Assembly (NCBI GenBank): GCA_027067385.1
Contig: JAMOVV010000084.1
Coordinates: forward strand, 1-42,204
Source: Desulfarculaceae bacterium
Lineage (GTDB): Bacteria; Desulfobacterota; Desulfarculia; Desulfarculales; Desulfarculaceae
DNA length: 42,204 bases
Direction: 5' to 3'
Part shown: piece after piece, positions 7,792 to 14,962 of the stretch
Layout of the letters: each line of letters opens with the position of its first letter
Numbering within the stretch: the stretch's first letter is position 1
Program-made: the position numbers and the translations under genes
Notes under the pieces: generated by a model
Seen by the model: the letters and a program-made list of their open reading frames with translations, nothing else
Database searches by the model: none
Told to the model about the DNA's origin: nothing

Positions 7792-9105
7792 ATGAAAAAG
7801 ACTCCTGGTGTTGCGGCGCCCGAAGCACCCCTGCGCCTGCGGATCAATGACCTGGCCGCCGGCGGCCGGGGCGTGGCCCGGGCCCCGGACGGGCGGGTGG
7901 TTTTTGTGGCCGGCGCTTTGCCCGGCGAGTTGGTCCAGGCCCAGGTGACCCGGGCCCGGCGGCAGTACTACCAGGCCTGCACCCTGGCCGTGCTGGAGCC
8001 GGCCGGGTCGCGGGTGGCTCCGGCCTGCGAGTTGTATGGTCGCTGCGGCGGGTGCGACCTGATGCACCTGGCGGTGGAGGCCCAGAACCAGGCCAAGGCC
8101 GCCTGGGTGGCCGCGGCCCTGCAAAGGCTCGGCCGGCCGCCTCAGGCCGAGCTAATCGCCTCGCCGCGGTCCTTGGGCTATCGCAACCGCCTGCGCCTGC
8201 AGGTCCAGGGCGGACGCCTGGGATTTTTCGCCCCCGACAGCCACGACCTGGTGGAACTGGCCCGATGTCCGGTGGCCGCCCCGGCCATCAACCGCCTGTT
8301 GCCCTCCCTGGCCGACGAGCTGCGGGGGCTAAAGGACCGCCAACTGACCGGGGTGGAGCTCCTGGCCGGCCAGGGGACCGACTCGCCGGTGTTTCTCACC
8401 CTGCGCCTGGCCCGCGGCACGCGCTTGAGTCCCGGCCGGCACAACCGCCTGCAGGGCTTGGCCCACCGGGCCGGGGCGGCCGGGGCGCGGGTGGCGGTGG
8501 GCGGCCGGGTCCGGAGCTGGCCTCTGGACCCGCAACACGGGGTGGTCTACCATGAGGGCCCGCCGGCCATGTGGGCCTTTCCCGGTGTGTTTTGCCAGGT
8601 GAATTTCGGGCTCAACCGCCGCCTGGTCCAGGTGGTGCGATCCGCGGTGCGGGAGGCCGAGCCGGGAGCGGTGCTGGACCTGTACGCCGGCAGCGGCAAC
8701 TTCACCTTTCCCCTGGCCGCCGACGGACGGCAGGTGGTGGCGGTGGAGGCCGCCGGCGCGGCGGTGGACGCGGCCCGGTTCCACGGCCGCCGCTCGGGCC
8801 TGGCGTCCCGGGTACGGCTGGTGCTGGGCGACGCCGCCCGCGCCGCCCGGGACCTGGCCGGCGAGGGGGAGCCCCTGGCGGCGGTGGTGCTGGACCCGCC
8901 CCGGGCCGGGGCCAAGCCGGTGATGCCGGCCTTGGCCGAGCTGCGGCCCGGCCGGGTGGTCTACGTCTCCTGCCACGCCGCCGCCCTGGCCCGCGACGCC
9001 GGGATGCTGGTCCGGGCGGGATACACCATGGAACGGCTGTGGGTGCTGGACCAGTTTCCCCAGACCGGGCACGTGGAATCGGTGCTGGTGTTGCGGCGGG
9101 AGTGA
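7792..9105 (+). CDS. rlmD: 23S rRNA (uracil-5-)-methyltransferase RlmD/RumA family
   Basis: This 437-residue SAM-dependent RNA m5U methyltransferase has an N-terminal TRAM RNA-binding domain (about 10-70). The 4Fe-4S ligands are C79, C85, C88 (motif CELYGRCGGCD) and C159 (LARCPVA). The C-terminal methyltransferase domain has LDLYAGSGNFTFPLA, VVLDPPRAG, the catalytic nucleophile C394 (VYVSCHAAALARD) and the general base E429 (TGHVESV). In E. coli RlmD methylates U1939 of 23S rRNA; RlmC/RlmCD-type specificity for U747 cannot be excluded. ATG is chosen because it gives the full TRAM domain. Confidence 0.92.
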   Translation: MKKTPGVAAPEAPLRLRINDLAAGGRGVARAPDGRVVFVAGALPGELVQAQVTRARRQYYQACTLAVLEPAGSRVAPACELYGRCGGCDLMHLAVEAQNQAKAAWVAAALQRLGRPPQAELIASPRSLGYRNRLRLQVQGGRLGFFAPDSHDLVELARCPVAAPAINRLLPSLADELRGLKDRQLTGVELLAGQGTDSPVFLTLRLARGTRLSPGRHNRLQGLAHRAGAAGARVAVGGRVRSWPLDPQHGVVYHEGPPAMWAFPGVFCQVNFGLNRRLVQVVRSAVREAEPGAVLDLYAGSGNFTFPLAADGRQVVAVEAAGAAVDAARFHGRRSGLASRVRLVLGDAARAARDLAGEGEPLAAVVLDPPRAGAKPVMPALAELRPGRVVYVSCHAAALARDAGMLVRAGYTMERLWVLDQFPQTGHVESVLVLRRE

Positions 9106-9161
9106 TCAAGCCGCGTTGCGGCCCGCGGTGATGATGTAATAATTGCCAGGGGAGAGAGTCC

Positions 9162-9914
9162 TTGGTGAGTCAAGAGAGTGCAGCGAGGGAGCATCCAGTG
9201 ATACCAGGCAGCGGCAAGACGGACGAACCAGGGGCCGCCACCTTGGGCCCGGCCGGCGCCCCGGATCGCGGCGGCCTGGCCCTGATGGGCCTGGCCGCGC
9301 TGTCGGCCGCCGCCCTGGCCATCGCGGCGGTCCTGGCCAACAAGATAGCGGTGATCGGCGGCCTTACCATCTCGGCCGGCGCGGTGGCCTATGCCCTGAC
9401 CTTTCCCATCTCCGACGTGGTCTGCGAGGTCTGGGGCAAGCGCCACGCCGCCTGGCTGGTGGGCTTTGGTTTCATCGCCCTGGTGGCCACCTACGGCCTG
9501 ATCCACCTGGCCCTGTGGATGACCCCCGCCCCGGTGTATCGCCACGAGGCCGCCTTTCGCCTGGTGGTGGGCGGCACCCTTCGGATCATCGCCGCCAGCC
9601 TCACGGCCTACCTGGTGAGCCAGTTCCACGACGTGTGGATGTTTAGTCTATGGAAACGCGTCACCCGCGGCCGGCATCTCTGGCTGCGTAACAACGTCTC
9701 CACCCTGGTGAGCCAGTTCATCGACTCGGTGGTTTTTTGCACCATCGCCTTTTACGGCATCGTGCCGCTGTGGCCCCTGATATGGGGACAGTATGTTATT
9801 AAACTAGTGGTGGCCTTGGCCGACACACCCCTGGTATACCTGGTGGTGGGCCTGTTGCGCAGAGTCGTGCCAGGGCCGGCGAGCCAACCGGCCCGCGCGA
9901 GGAAAAGTGAGTAG
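9162..9914 (+). CDS. yhhQ: Queuosine precursor transporter (YhhQ/VUT family)
   Basis: This 250-residue integral membrane protein has about six transmembrane helices after a 35-residue soluble N-terminus. The sequence carries the family hallmarks NKIAVIGGLTISAGAVAY, FPISDVVCEVWGK and NNVSTLVSQFIDSVVF. YhhQ/QPTR proteins import queuine-pathway precursors (preQ0/preQ1) used for tRNA queuosine, which fits a genome that salvages the modification. TTG at 9162 and GTG at 9165 are adjacent possible starts behind GGGGAGAG; either is plausible. The stop lies inside the start region of the next gene. Confidence 0.9.
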   Translation: MVSQESAAREHPVIPGSGKTDEPGAATLGPAGAPDRGGLALMGLAALSAAALAIAAVLANKIAVIGGLTISAGAVAYALTFPISDVVCEVWGKRHAAWLVGFGFIALVATYGLIHLALWMTPAPVYRHEAAFRLVVGGTLRIIAASLTAYLVSQFHDVWMFSLWKRVTRGRHLWLRNNVSTLVSQFIDSVVFCTIAFYGIVPLWPLIWGQYVIKLVVALADTPLVYLVVGLLRRVVPGPASQPARARKSE

Positions 9915-10872
9915 AGTAGCCATGAGGTTGCAGAGATTTACGACCGTTTTGTTGATGATCCTGGTGCTCACCGCCGGCCCGGCCTACGCGGTGGGTCCCT
10001 TCAGCCACCTGAATTTCGCCCGCAGCCTGTGGCCCCAGGCGGCCCAGAAGCTGGGCCTGGCCGACAAGGCCGAGGCCTTGCTGCCGGTCCTTTACGCCGG
10101 GGCCATGGCCCCCAACGCCGGGTACTACCTGGCCGGCGGCGATCCCCTGGCCGAGGCGGTGCACATCATAAAACCCGTCGTCCTGGCCGAGACCATGATG
10201 GCCCTGGCCGCCAGCGACGAGGAGAAGGCCTTTGCGCTGGGCTGGCTGGCCGCCATCAACCTCGATCGCCTGATGTACCCCAGCATCCTCAACGCCTTGG
10301 CCGCCGGGCCCTATACCATGAAGCCCCTGGAGCATCTCAAGATTCAGTGGGGTATGGAGTGCCGCTTGTTGGAGTCGCCCGGCGCGGAGTGGTTGTGGAC
10401 CGCCGCTCCCCGGCTGGGGGCCGGCCTGGATCTGTGGTCCAAGGCCATGGCCCAGGTCTACCAGGCCAAGGTCCCCCGCAAGTTCTTGGCCCGGGCCCAG
10501 GCCGCCCAGGTCGAGGAGGTAAAACGCCTGCCCGAGTTTTTCTGGCTCACCGGCCAGCTCCAGCGGCCGGATGGTTTTTGGGGTAATCTCTTGGGCCGAT
10601 CAGTGCGCAACAGCTTGCGGCCGGCCATGCTGGCCTGGCTGCGCTGGAGCGGCGGGTCCCCCCGCCTGGCCACGCTCTTGGAGGCCGACAGCTCCCTGAC
10701 CCTGGGCCGGGAGATGACCCGGCAACTCATCTCCCTGGGCCGAGCGCAGGTCCTGGCGGTTTTGGACGGGGCCAAGCTGCCCCGGGGAAATCTCTACGCC
10801 GACCCGGCTTGTAACAACGGAGGCTGCCCTCCGGCCCGGCGGGCGGCCCAGTGGCTGGCCAAGCAGCGCTAG
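9907..10872 (+). CDS. Exported zinc-dependent phospholipase C-like protein, altered metal site
   Basis: This 321-residue product has a signal peptide (hydrophobic LLMILVLTAGPAYA, cleavage after AYA) and a helical domain resembling the zinc-dependent phospholipase C / S1-P1 nuclease fold: GPFSHLNFA, YAGAMAPNAGYY, EAVHIIKP, KAFALGWLAAINLDRL. Two positions normally holding metal ligands appear changed: the Asp of APD is Asn, and the His of the GWL-x-H-x3-D segment is Ala. It may therefore be non-catalytic. The C-terminus holds a cysteine pair (ACNNGGC). GTG at 9907 overlaps the yhhQ stop; ATG at 9922 is an alternative start with the same signal peptide. Family assignment is moderate. Confidence 0.6.
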   Translation: MSRVAMRLQRFTTVLLMILVLTAGPAYAVGPFSHLNFARSLWPQAAQKLGLADKAEALLPVLYAGAMAPNAGYYLAGGDPLAEAVHIIKPVVLAETMMALAASDEEKAFALGWLAAINLDRLMYPSILNALAAGPYTMKPLEHLKIQWGMECRLLESPGAEWLWTAAPRLGAGLDLWSKAMAQVYQAKVPRKFLARAQAAQVEEVKRLPEFFWLTGQLQRPDGFWGNLLGRSVRNSLRPAMLAWLRWSGGSPRLATLLEADSSLTLGREMTRQLISLGRAQVLAVLDGAKLPRGNLYADPACNNGGCPPARRAAQWLAKQR

Positions 10873-10920
10873 GCCGGCCGGAGCCGTCGCTAATGGGCCA
10901 CCACCTGGTAGGATAATATT

Positions 10921-11520
10921 ATGAAACTTCTTCGCCGCCTATGTCGCAGATGGTGGGCGCCGATCGCGGTGGTCGCGGTACTGGCCGCCGGGAGTCCGCC
11001 GGCGGCGGCGTTGAGCGTGGACCAGGTCTTGCGGCTGCGCCGGGCCGGGGTGAGCGACCGGCTCATCCGCTCGATGATCAGCCACGAGCTGGCCGTGGCC
11101 CGCCAGGGCGGGGTAGGCCGTTACTTGGTTCGCCAGGCCGGCGGCCGGGAAATCATCGTGTACTACGCCGCCTCGGCCGGCGGGGTGAGCCAGACGCCAC
11201 TACCCCTTACCGGCACCCTGGCCGCCTCGCCGCAGGTGCGGCGTACCCTGGGAGCGCAGACGTCTGCGGCCGCGGCGACCAAGGGCGTCTACGCCCTGCA
11301 CCTGGCCAGCTACCGTTCGCAAGACCAGGCCAGGCAACGCGTGGCCCGCTTGGAGCAGAAAGGCGTCAGCGCCTGGGTCCAGGCCGTGGACCTCAAGGAA
11401 AAGGGGCGCTGGTACCGGGTGTTGGTGGGGCGCTTTGCCCAGCGCGCGGCCGCCGAGCAGCAGGGGCGCAAGCTGCGTCAGGCCGGCTCCATCGGCGAGT
11501 TCACGGTCATAGGCCGCTAA
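10921..11520 (+). CDS. Exported SPOR-domain protein
   Basis: This 199-residue protein has an N-terminal signal or anchor (KLLRRLCRRWWAPIAVVAVLAAG) followed by a helical motif SVDQVLRLRRAGVSDRLI, a middle linker, and a C-terminal SPOR domain at about 122-197 (GVYALHLASYRSQDQARQRV ... GRWYRVLVGRF). SPOR domains bind denuded peptidoglycan glycan strands, often at the division septum. It lies just upstream of the operon containing an M23 peptidase, which would act on the same envelope, but a terminator-like hairpin separates them. The ATG is preceded by GGTAGG. Confidence 0.85.
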   Translation: MKLLRRLCRRWWAPIAVVAVLAAGSPPAAALSVDQVLRLRRAGVSDRLIRSMISHELAVARQGGVGRYLVRQAGGREIIVYYAASAGGVSQTPLPLTGTLAASPQVRRTLGAQTSAAAATKGVYALHLASYRSQDQARQRVARLEQKGVSAWVQAVDLKEKGRWYRVLVGRFAQRAAAEQQGRKLRQAGSIGEFTVIGR

Positions 11521-11534
11521 AGAGCCCAACCGGC

Positions 11535-11560
11535 CGGGCCGGTGCGCCCGTTTTTTTATT
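11535..11560 (+). terminator. Predicted Rho-independent terminator after SPOR gene
   Basis: CGGGC (11535-11539) pairs with GCCCG (11546-11550) around a 6-nt loop, directly followed by seven T and ATT. It begins 15 bp after the SPOR stop and ends 14 bp before the xseA start, so it may also act as a leaky attenuator for the xseA operon. Confidence 0.5.
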
Positions 11561-11573
11561 TGGTGAGCAGCAG

Positions 11574-12920
11574 GTGGAACCCTTGGACCTCTTCACTCGG
11601 CGCGAGATCATCAGCGTCAGCCATCTGGTCGGCCAGCTCAAACAGACCGTGGAGGCGCGCTTCGACTTTCTCTGGGTCGAAGGTGAGATCAGCGGATTGC
11701 GGCGGCCGGGCTCGGGGCACTATTACTTTTCCCTCAAGGACGACAAGGCCTCCCTGCGGGCGGTGTTCTTCCGGCGCCAGGCGGCCATGCTGCGCTTTGA
11801 GCTGGAAGACGGCCAACAGGTTCTCTGCCAGGGGCGAGTGGGCCTTTACCAGCCGCGCGGCGAGCTCCAGCTCATCGTGGAATCCATGGAGCCGCGCGGT
11901 GCCGGGGCCCTGGCCCTGGCCTTTGAGCAACTAAAGCGCAAGCTCGAGGCCGAGGGCCTCTTTGATCCCCAGCGCAAGCAGCCCTTGCCCGAGCTGCCCC
12001 GGCAGGTAGCGGTGATCACCTCGCCCAGCGGCGCGGCCATACGAGATTTCCTCAAGGTGCTACACCGGCGGTTCGCCGGGGTGCAGGTGGCCATCTACCC
12101 GGTGGCGGTGCAGGGCGAGTCAGCCGCGGCCCAGGTGGTGCAGGCCCTGGACGACTTGGTGCAGTGGGGTTGGCCCGAGGTGATCGTCATCACCCGGGGC
12201 GGAGGCTCGCCCGAAGACCTGGCCGCCTTTAACGACGAAGCCCTGGCCCGGGCGGTGGCCGCTTGCCCCATACCGGTGGTCTCGGCCGTGGGCCACGAGA
12301 TAGACGTGAGCATCTGCGACCTGGTCGCCGACCTGCGAGCGCCCACCCCCTCGGCCGCCGCCGAGTTGCTGGTAAAGTCCCAGGTCGAGCTGGCCCGGAG
12401 GCTCCACAAGCTGTGGGACCGGCTGCAGGCCGCTGGCGGGCGCCTCACCCGGCGCCGGCGCCGGGAGCTCACCGCGTTGGTCCGCTACCTGGGAGACCCG
12501 CGCCGCCGCCTGGCCGACGGTCGCCTGCGGGTGGACGAACTGCTCACCCGGGCCCGCTTAAGCGTGGACGCCGCGATCCACCGCCAACGCCGGGCCGCCG
12601 ACGCGCTGGCCCAGCGCCTGGCCACGGCCCGGCCCGAGCGCCGCCTGGCCCTGGCCGCGGCCAAGTGCCGCGAAATGGAGAGAACCCTGTTGAGCCTCAC
12701 CGCGGCGGCCATCGGGAGGCGGCGCTCCCGGCTTGAGCGGTGGGAGGGTGCCCTGAAGGCCATGTCCCCCCTGGCCGTCCTGGGCCGGGGATACGCCCTG
12801 GTGAGCGATCAAGCCGGGGCGCTGTTGCGCCGGGCCGACCAGGCGCTGGTGGGCCAGCGCGTCCAGGCCCGGCTGGCCCGGGGACGCCTATGGGCCCGGG
12901 TGGAGGAGGTGGAACCGTGA
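11574..12920 (+). CDS. xseA: Exodeoxyribonuclease VII large subunit
   Basis: This 448-residue catalytic subunit of exonuclease VII degrades single-stranded DNA from both ends together with XseB. The N-terminal OB fold (SGHYYFSLKDDKASLRAVFF) binds DNA. The core motifs are AVITSPSGAAIRDFL, VIVITRGGGSPEDLAAFNDE and SAVGHEIDVSICDLVADLRA, followed by a long basic coiled coil. The frame stays open for about 210 codons upstream through the SPOR gene, but GTG at 11574 with GGTGAG six nt before gives the family's normal length and N-terminus. It is the first gene of xseA-M23-xseB-ispA-dxs-tlyA; its TGA overlaps the next GTG. Confidence 0.95.
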   Translation: MEPLDLFTRREIISVSHLVGQLKQTVEARFDFLWVEGEISGLRRPGSGHYYFSLKDDKASLRAVFFRRQAAMLRFELEDGQQVLCQGRVGLYQPRGELQLIVESMEPRGAGALALAFEQLKRKLEAEGLFDPQRKQPLPELPRQVAVITSPSGAAIRDFLKVLHRRFAGVQVAIYPVAVQGESAAAQVVQALDDLVQWGWPEVIVITRGGGSPEDLAAFNDEALARAVAACPIPVVSAVGHEIDVSICDLVADLRAPTPSAAAELLVKSQVELARRLHKLWDRLQAAGGRLTRRRRRELTALVRYLGDPRRRLADGRLRVDELLTRARLSVDAAIHRQRRAADALAQRLATARPERRLALAAAKCREMERTLLSLTAAAIGRRRSRLERWEGALKAMSPLAVLGRGYALVSDQAGALLRRADQALVGQRVQARLARGRLWARVEEVEP

Positions 12921-13792
12921 GCGTTTGGTCCTGGGCCGTGGTGGTCTTGTTGGCCTGCTTGCTGGCCCCGCCGAGCGCCGGTGCGGCGGTGCTGTTGGTA
13001 CAGCCTCAAACCCTGGAGCCGGGCCAGCCGGCCCTGGTGCGGGTGTGCCGGACCGGGAAGACGAGCCACGCGCGCCTGAGTTTCGCCGGCAGGGAGTGGC
13101 GGCTGTGGCGCGGCTCCGACGGTTGTCTCTACGGCGTGCTGCCGGTGGACCTGGGGGTGCGGCCGGGGCACTACCTCCTGCGGATCAAGGACGGGTCCAG
13201 GCAGTTGGCCGCCGCCCGCTTGGCGGTGCGGGCCCGCGACTACGGGGTGCGGCGCATAACCGTGGACCCCAAGTTCATGGAGCTTACGCCGGAGCAGTTG
13301 GCCTGGTACAAGAGAGACGTGGCCGCCATCAAGGCCGCCTATGCCCGCACCGCGGCCCAGAGGCTCTGGCGCGGGGGTTTCCGGCGGCCCCTGGGGGGCA
13401 AGGTGGTCGGGCCCTTTGGCCGGCGCAGCCTGATAAACGGCCAGGAGCGCAGCCCCCACGGTGGGGTGGACCTGCGGGCCAAGAAGGGTGAGCCGATCCG
13501 GGCGGTGGCCGCCGGCCGGGTGGTGATGTTGCGCGACACCTTTTTCGGCGGCAAGATGATAATCTTGGACCATGGCCAGGCGCTCTATTCCCGCTACCTG
13601 CACCTGTCGGCGGCCCTGGTGCGGCCGGGGCAGAAAGTGGCGCGGGGGCAGGTGATCGGCCGGGTGGGGGCCACCGGGCGGGTGACCGGGCCCCACTTGC
13701 ATTTCGACGTGCGCTTTGGCGGCGCGCGGGTGGACCCGCTGGGGTGGATAAAGTTAAGCGGCCGGCTGGCCGAGATGCTGGGAGACAAGTGA
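12917..13792 (+). CDS. M23 family (LytM-type) peptidoglycan endopeptidase
   Basis: This 291-residue exported zinc metallopeptidase cleaves peptide cross-links in peptidoglycan. The signal peptide is WSWAVVVLLACLLAPPSAGA. A beta-rich N-terminal domain (about 25-110) precedes the LytM domain, with the Zn ligands H181 and D185 (HGGVDL) and H262 of HLHF (260-263); H260 is the catalytic His. The ligands are intact, so an active enzyme is expected. GTG at 12917 overlaps the xseA stop by 4 bp and follows a perfect GGAGGAGGT. Its stop overlaps the xseB ATG by 1 bp. The insertion of a cell-wall peptidase between the two exonuclease VII subunits is unusual. Confidence 0.92.
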   Translation: MSVWSWAVVVLLACLLAPPSAGAAVLLVQPQTLEPGQPALVRVCRTGKTSHARLSFAGREWRLWRGSDGCLYGVLPVDLGVRPGHYLLRIKDGSRQLAAARLAVRARDYGVRRITVDPKFMELTPEQLAWYKRDVAAIKAAYARTAAQRLWRGGFRRPLGGKVVGPFGRRSLINGQERSPHGGVDLRAKKGEPIRAVAAGRVVMLRDTFFGGKMIILDHGQALYSRYLHLSAALVRPGQKVARGQVIGRVGATGRVTGPHLHFDVRFGGARVDPLGWIKLSGRLAEMLGDK

Positions 13793-14049
13793 TGGCCAAG
13801 GCTTCATCCAAGGGCAAAAAGAAGCTGAGTTTCGAGGATTCGCTCAAGCGCCTGGAAGAGATCGTGGAGCGTCTGGAGGACGATGACCTGGGCCTGGAGG
13901 AGTCCCTGGAGCTTTTCGAGGAGGGGATGGAGTTGGCCCGGGTCTGCGGCCGGCGGCTGGACGAGGCCGAGAAGCGGGTGACCCTGCTGGTCAAGGATAG
14001 GCAGGGGGTGTTGGAGCAAGAACCTTTTGAGCAAGACCTGGAGGAATAG
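13792..14049 (+). CDS. xseB: Exodeoxyribonuclease VII small subunit
   Basis: This 85-residue helical protein has the XseB core LSFEDSLKRLEEIVERLEDDDLGLEESLELFEEGMELA, a helical hairpin that binds the coiled coil of XseA. The ATG at 13792 overlaps the M23 stop (TGATG) and is preceded by GGGAGA; an upstream in-frame start within the peptidase is rejected. It is separated from xseA by one gene but clearly in the same operon. Confidence 0.93.
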   Translation: MAKASSKGKKKLSFEDSLKRLEEIVERLEDDDLGLEESLELFEEGMELARVCGRRLDEAEKRVTLLVKDRQGVLEQEPFEQDLEE

Positions 14050-14050
14050 G

Positions 14051-14938
14051 TTGGACCTCAAGTCCTACCTGGAGCAGGCCCGCCAGCGGGTGGACGCGGC
14101 CCTGGAGCGCTACCTACCGGCCGACACCGGCAGCGGCACCCTACTGGAGGCCATGCGCTACAGCCTCTTTGCCGGGGGCAAGCGGCTGCGTCCCATCCTG
14201 TGCCTGGCCGGGGCTGAGGCGGTGGGCGGGGAGTCGGGGCCGGTGATGTTCTGCGCCTGCGCCCTGGAGATGATCCACACCTATTCCCTGGTGCACGACG
14301 ACCTGCCGGCCATGGACGACGACGACCTGCGGCGCGGGGTGCCCACCAACCATACGGTCTACGGCGACGGCATGGCCGTGTTGGCCGGCGACGCCCTGCT
14401 CACCGAGGCCATGGTGCTGCTCACCGACCCGGCGGCCTACGGTGGGTTGGACCCGGTGAAGGTCCTGGCCGCGGCGCGCACGGTTATGCGGGCGGCCGGT
14501 CTCCAGGGCATGGTCATGGGCCAGGCGGCCGACCTGGAGGCTGAAAACCAGGAGCCCGAGTTGGCCACGGTACAGTTTATCCATTCGCTCAAGACCGGCG
14601 CCTTGCTCACCGCCTCGGTGGTCTCCGGCGGCATCTTGGCCGGGGGGGAGCCGGAACAGGTGGCGGGCCTGCGCCGCTACGGCCGCCGGGTGGGGTTGGC
14701 CTTCCAGATCGCCGACGACCTGCTGGACCTGGAGGGCGACGCCCAGCGCCTGGGCAAGGCCACCGGCATGGACGCGACCCGTGGCAAGATGACCTACCCC
14801 GGCGTGGTGGGTCCGGGCCCGGCCCGCGAGACCGGCTGGCGACTGGTGGACGAGGCGGCGGCCATCGCCGAGGCCCTGGGGCCCGGGGCCGAGCCCCTGG
14901 CCCGGCTGGCCCGGTATATTATGGAAAGAACCAACTAG
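14051..14938 (+). CDS. ispA: Geranyl/farnesyl diphosphate synthase (polyprenyl synthetase family)
   Basis: This 295-residue trans-prenyltransferase condenses isopentenyl diphosphate with dimethylallyl and geranyl diphosphate. The first Asp-rich motif is D83-DLPAMD-D92 and the second DDLLD is at 222-226; FAGGKRLRP is the diphosphate-binding segment. The product chain length is not certain but gene context and length fit farnesyl diphosphate synthase. TTG at 14051, one base after the xseB stop and 6-7 nt behind GGAGG, gives the normal N-terminus. It is followed directly by dxs, so two steps of isoprenoid synthesis are co-transcribed with exonuclease VII. Confidence 0.92.
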   Translation: MDLKSYLEQARQRVDAALERYLPADTGSGTLLEAMRYSLFAGGKRLRPILCLAGAEAVGGESGPVMFCACALEMIHTYSLVHDDLPAMDDDDLRRGVPTNHTVYGDGMAVLAGDALLTEAMVLLTDPAAYGGLDPVKVLAAARTVMRAAGLQGMVMGQAADLEAENQEPELATVQFIHSLKTGALLTASVVSGGILAGGEPEQVAGLRRYGRRVGLAFQIADDLLDLEGDAQRLGKATGMDATRGKMTYPGVVGPGPARETGWRLVDEAAAIAEALGPGAEPLARLARYIMERTN

Positions 14939-14962
14939 CACCTACGAAGTTAGAGGTCCCCA

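Noticed and set aside
6287-7795. 502-codon plus-strand frame opposite patatin and thioesterase genes
   Set aside because: Low-complexity Gly/His/Gln-rich shadow; the minus-strand genes there carry clear catalytic motifs.
10941-11573. N-terminal extension of xseA through the SPOR gene
   Set aside because: The extra 211 codons encode Arg/Gly-rich noise, overlap a real gene and cross a terminator hairpin; GTG at 11574 has a good ribosome binding site and normal length.
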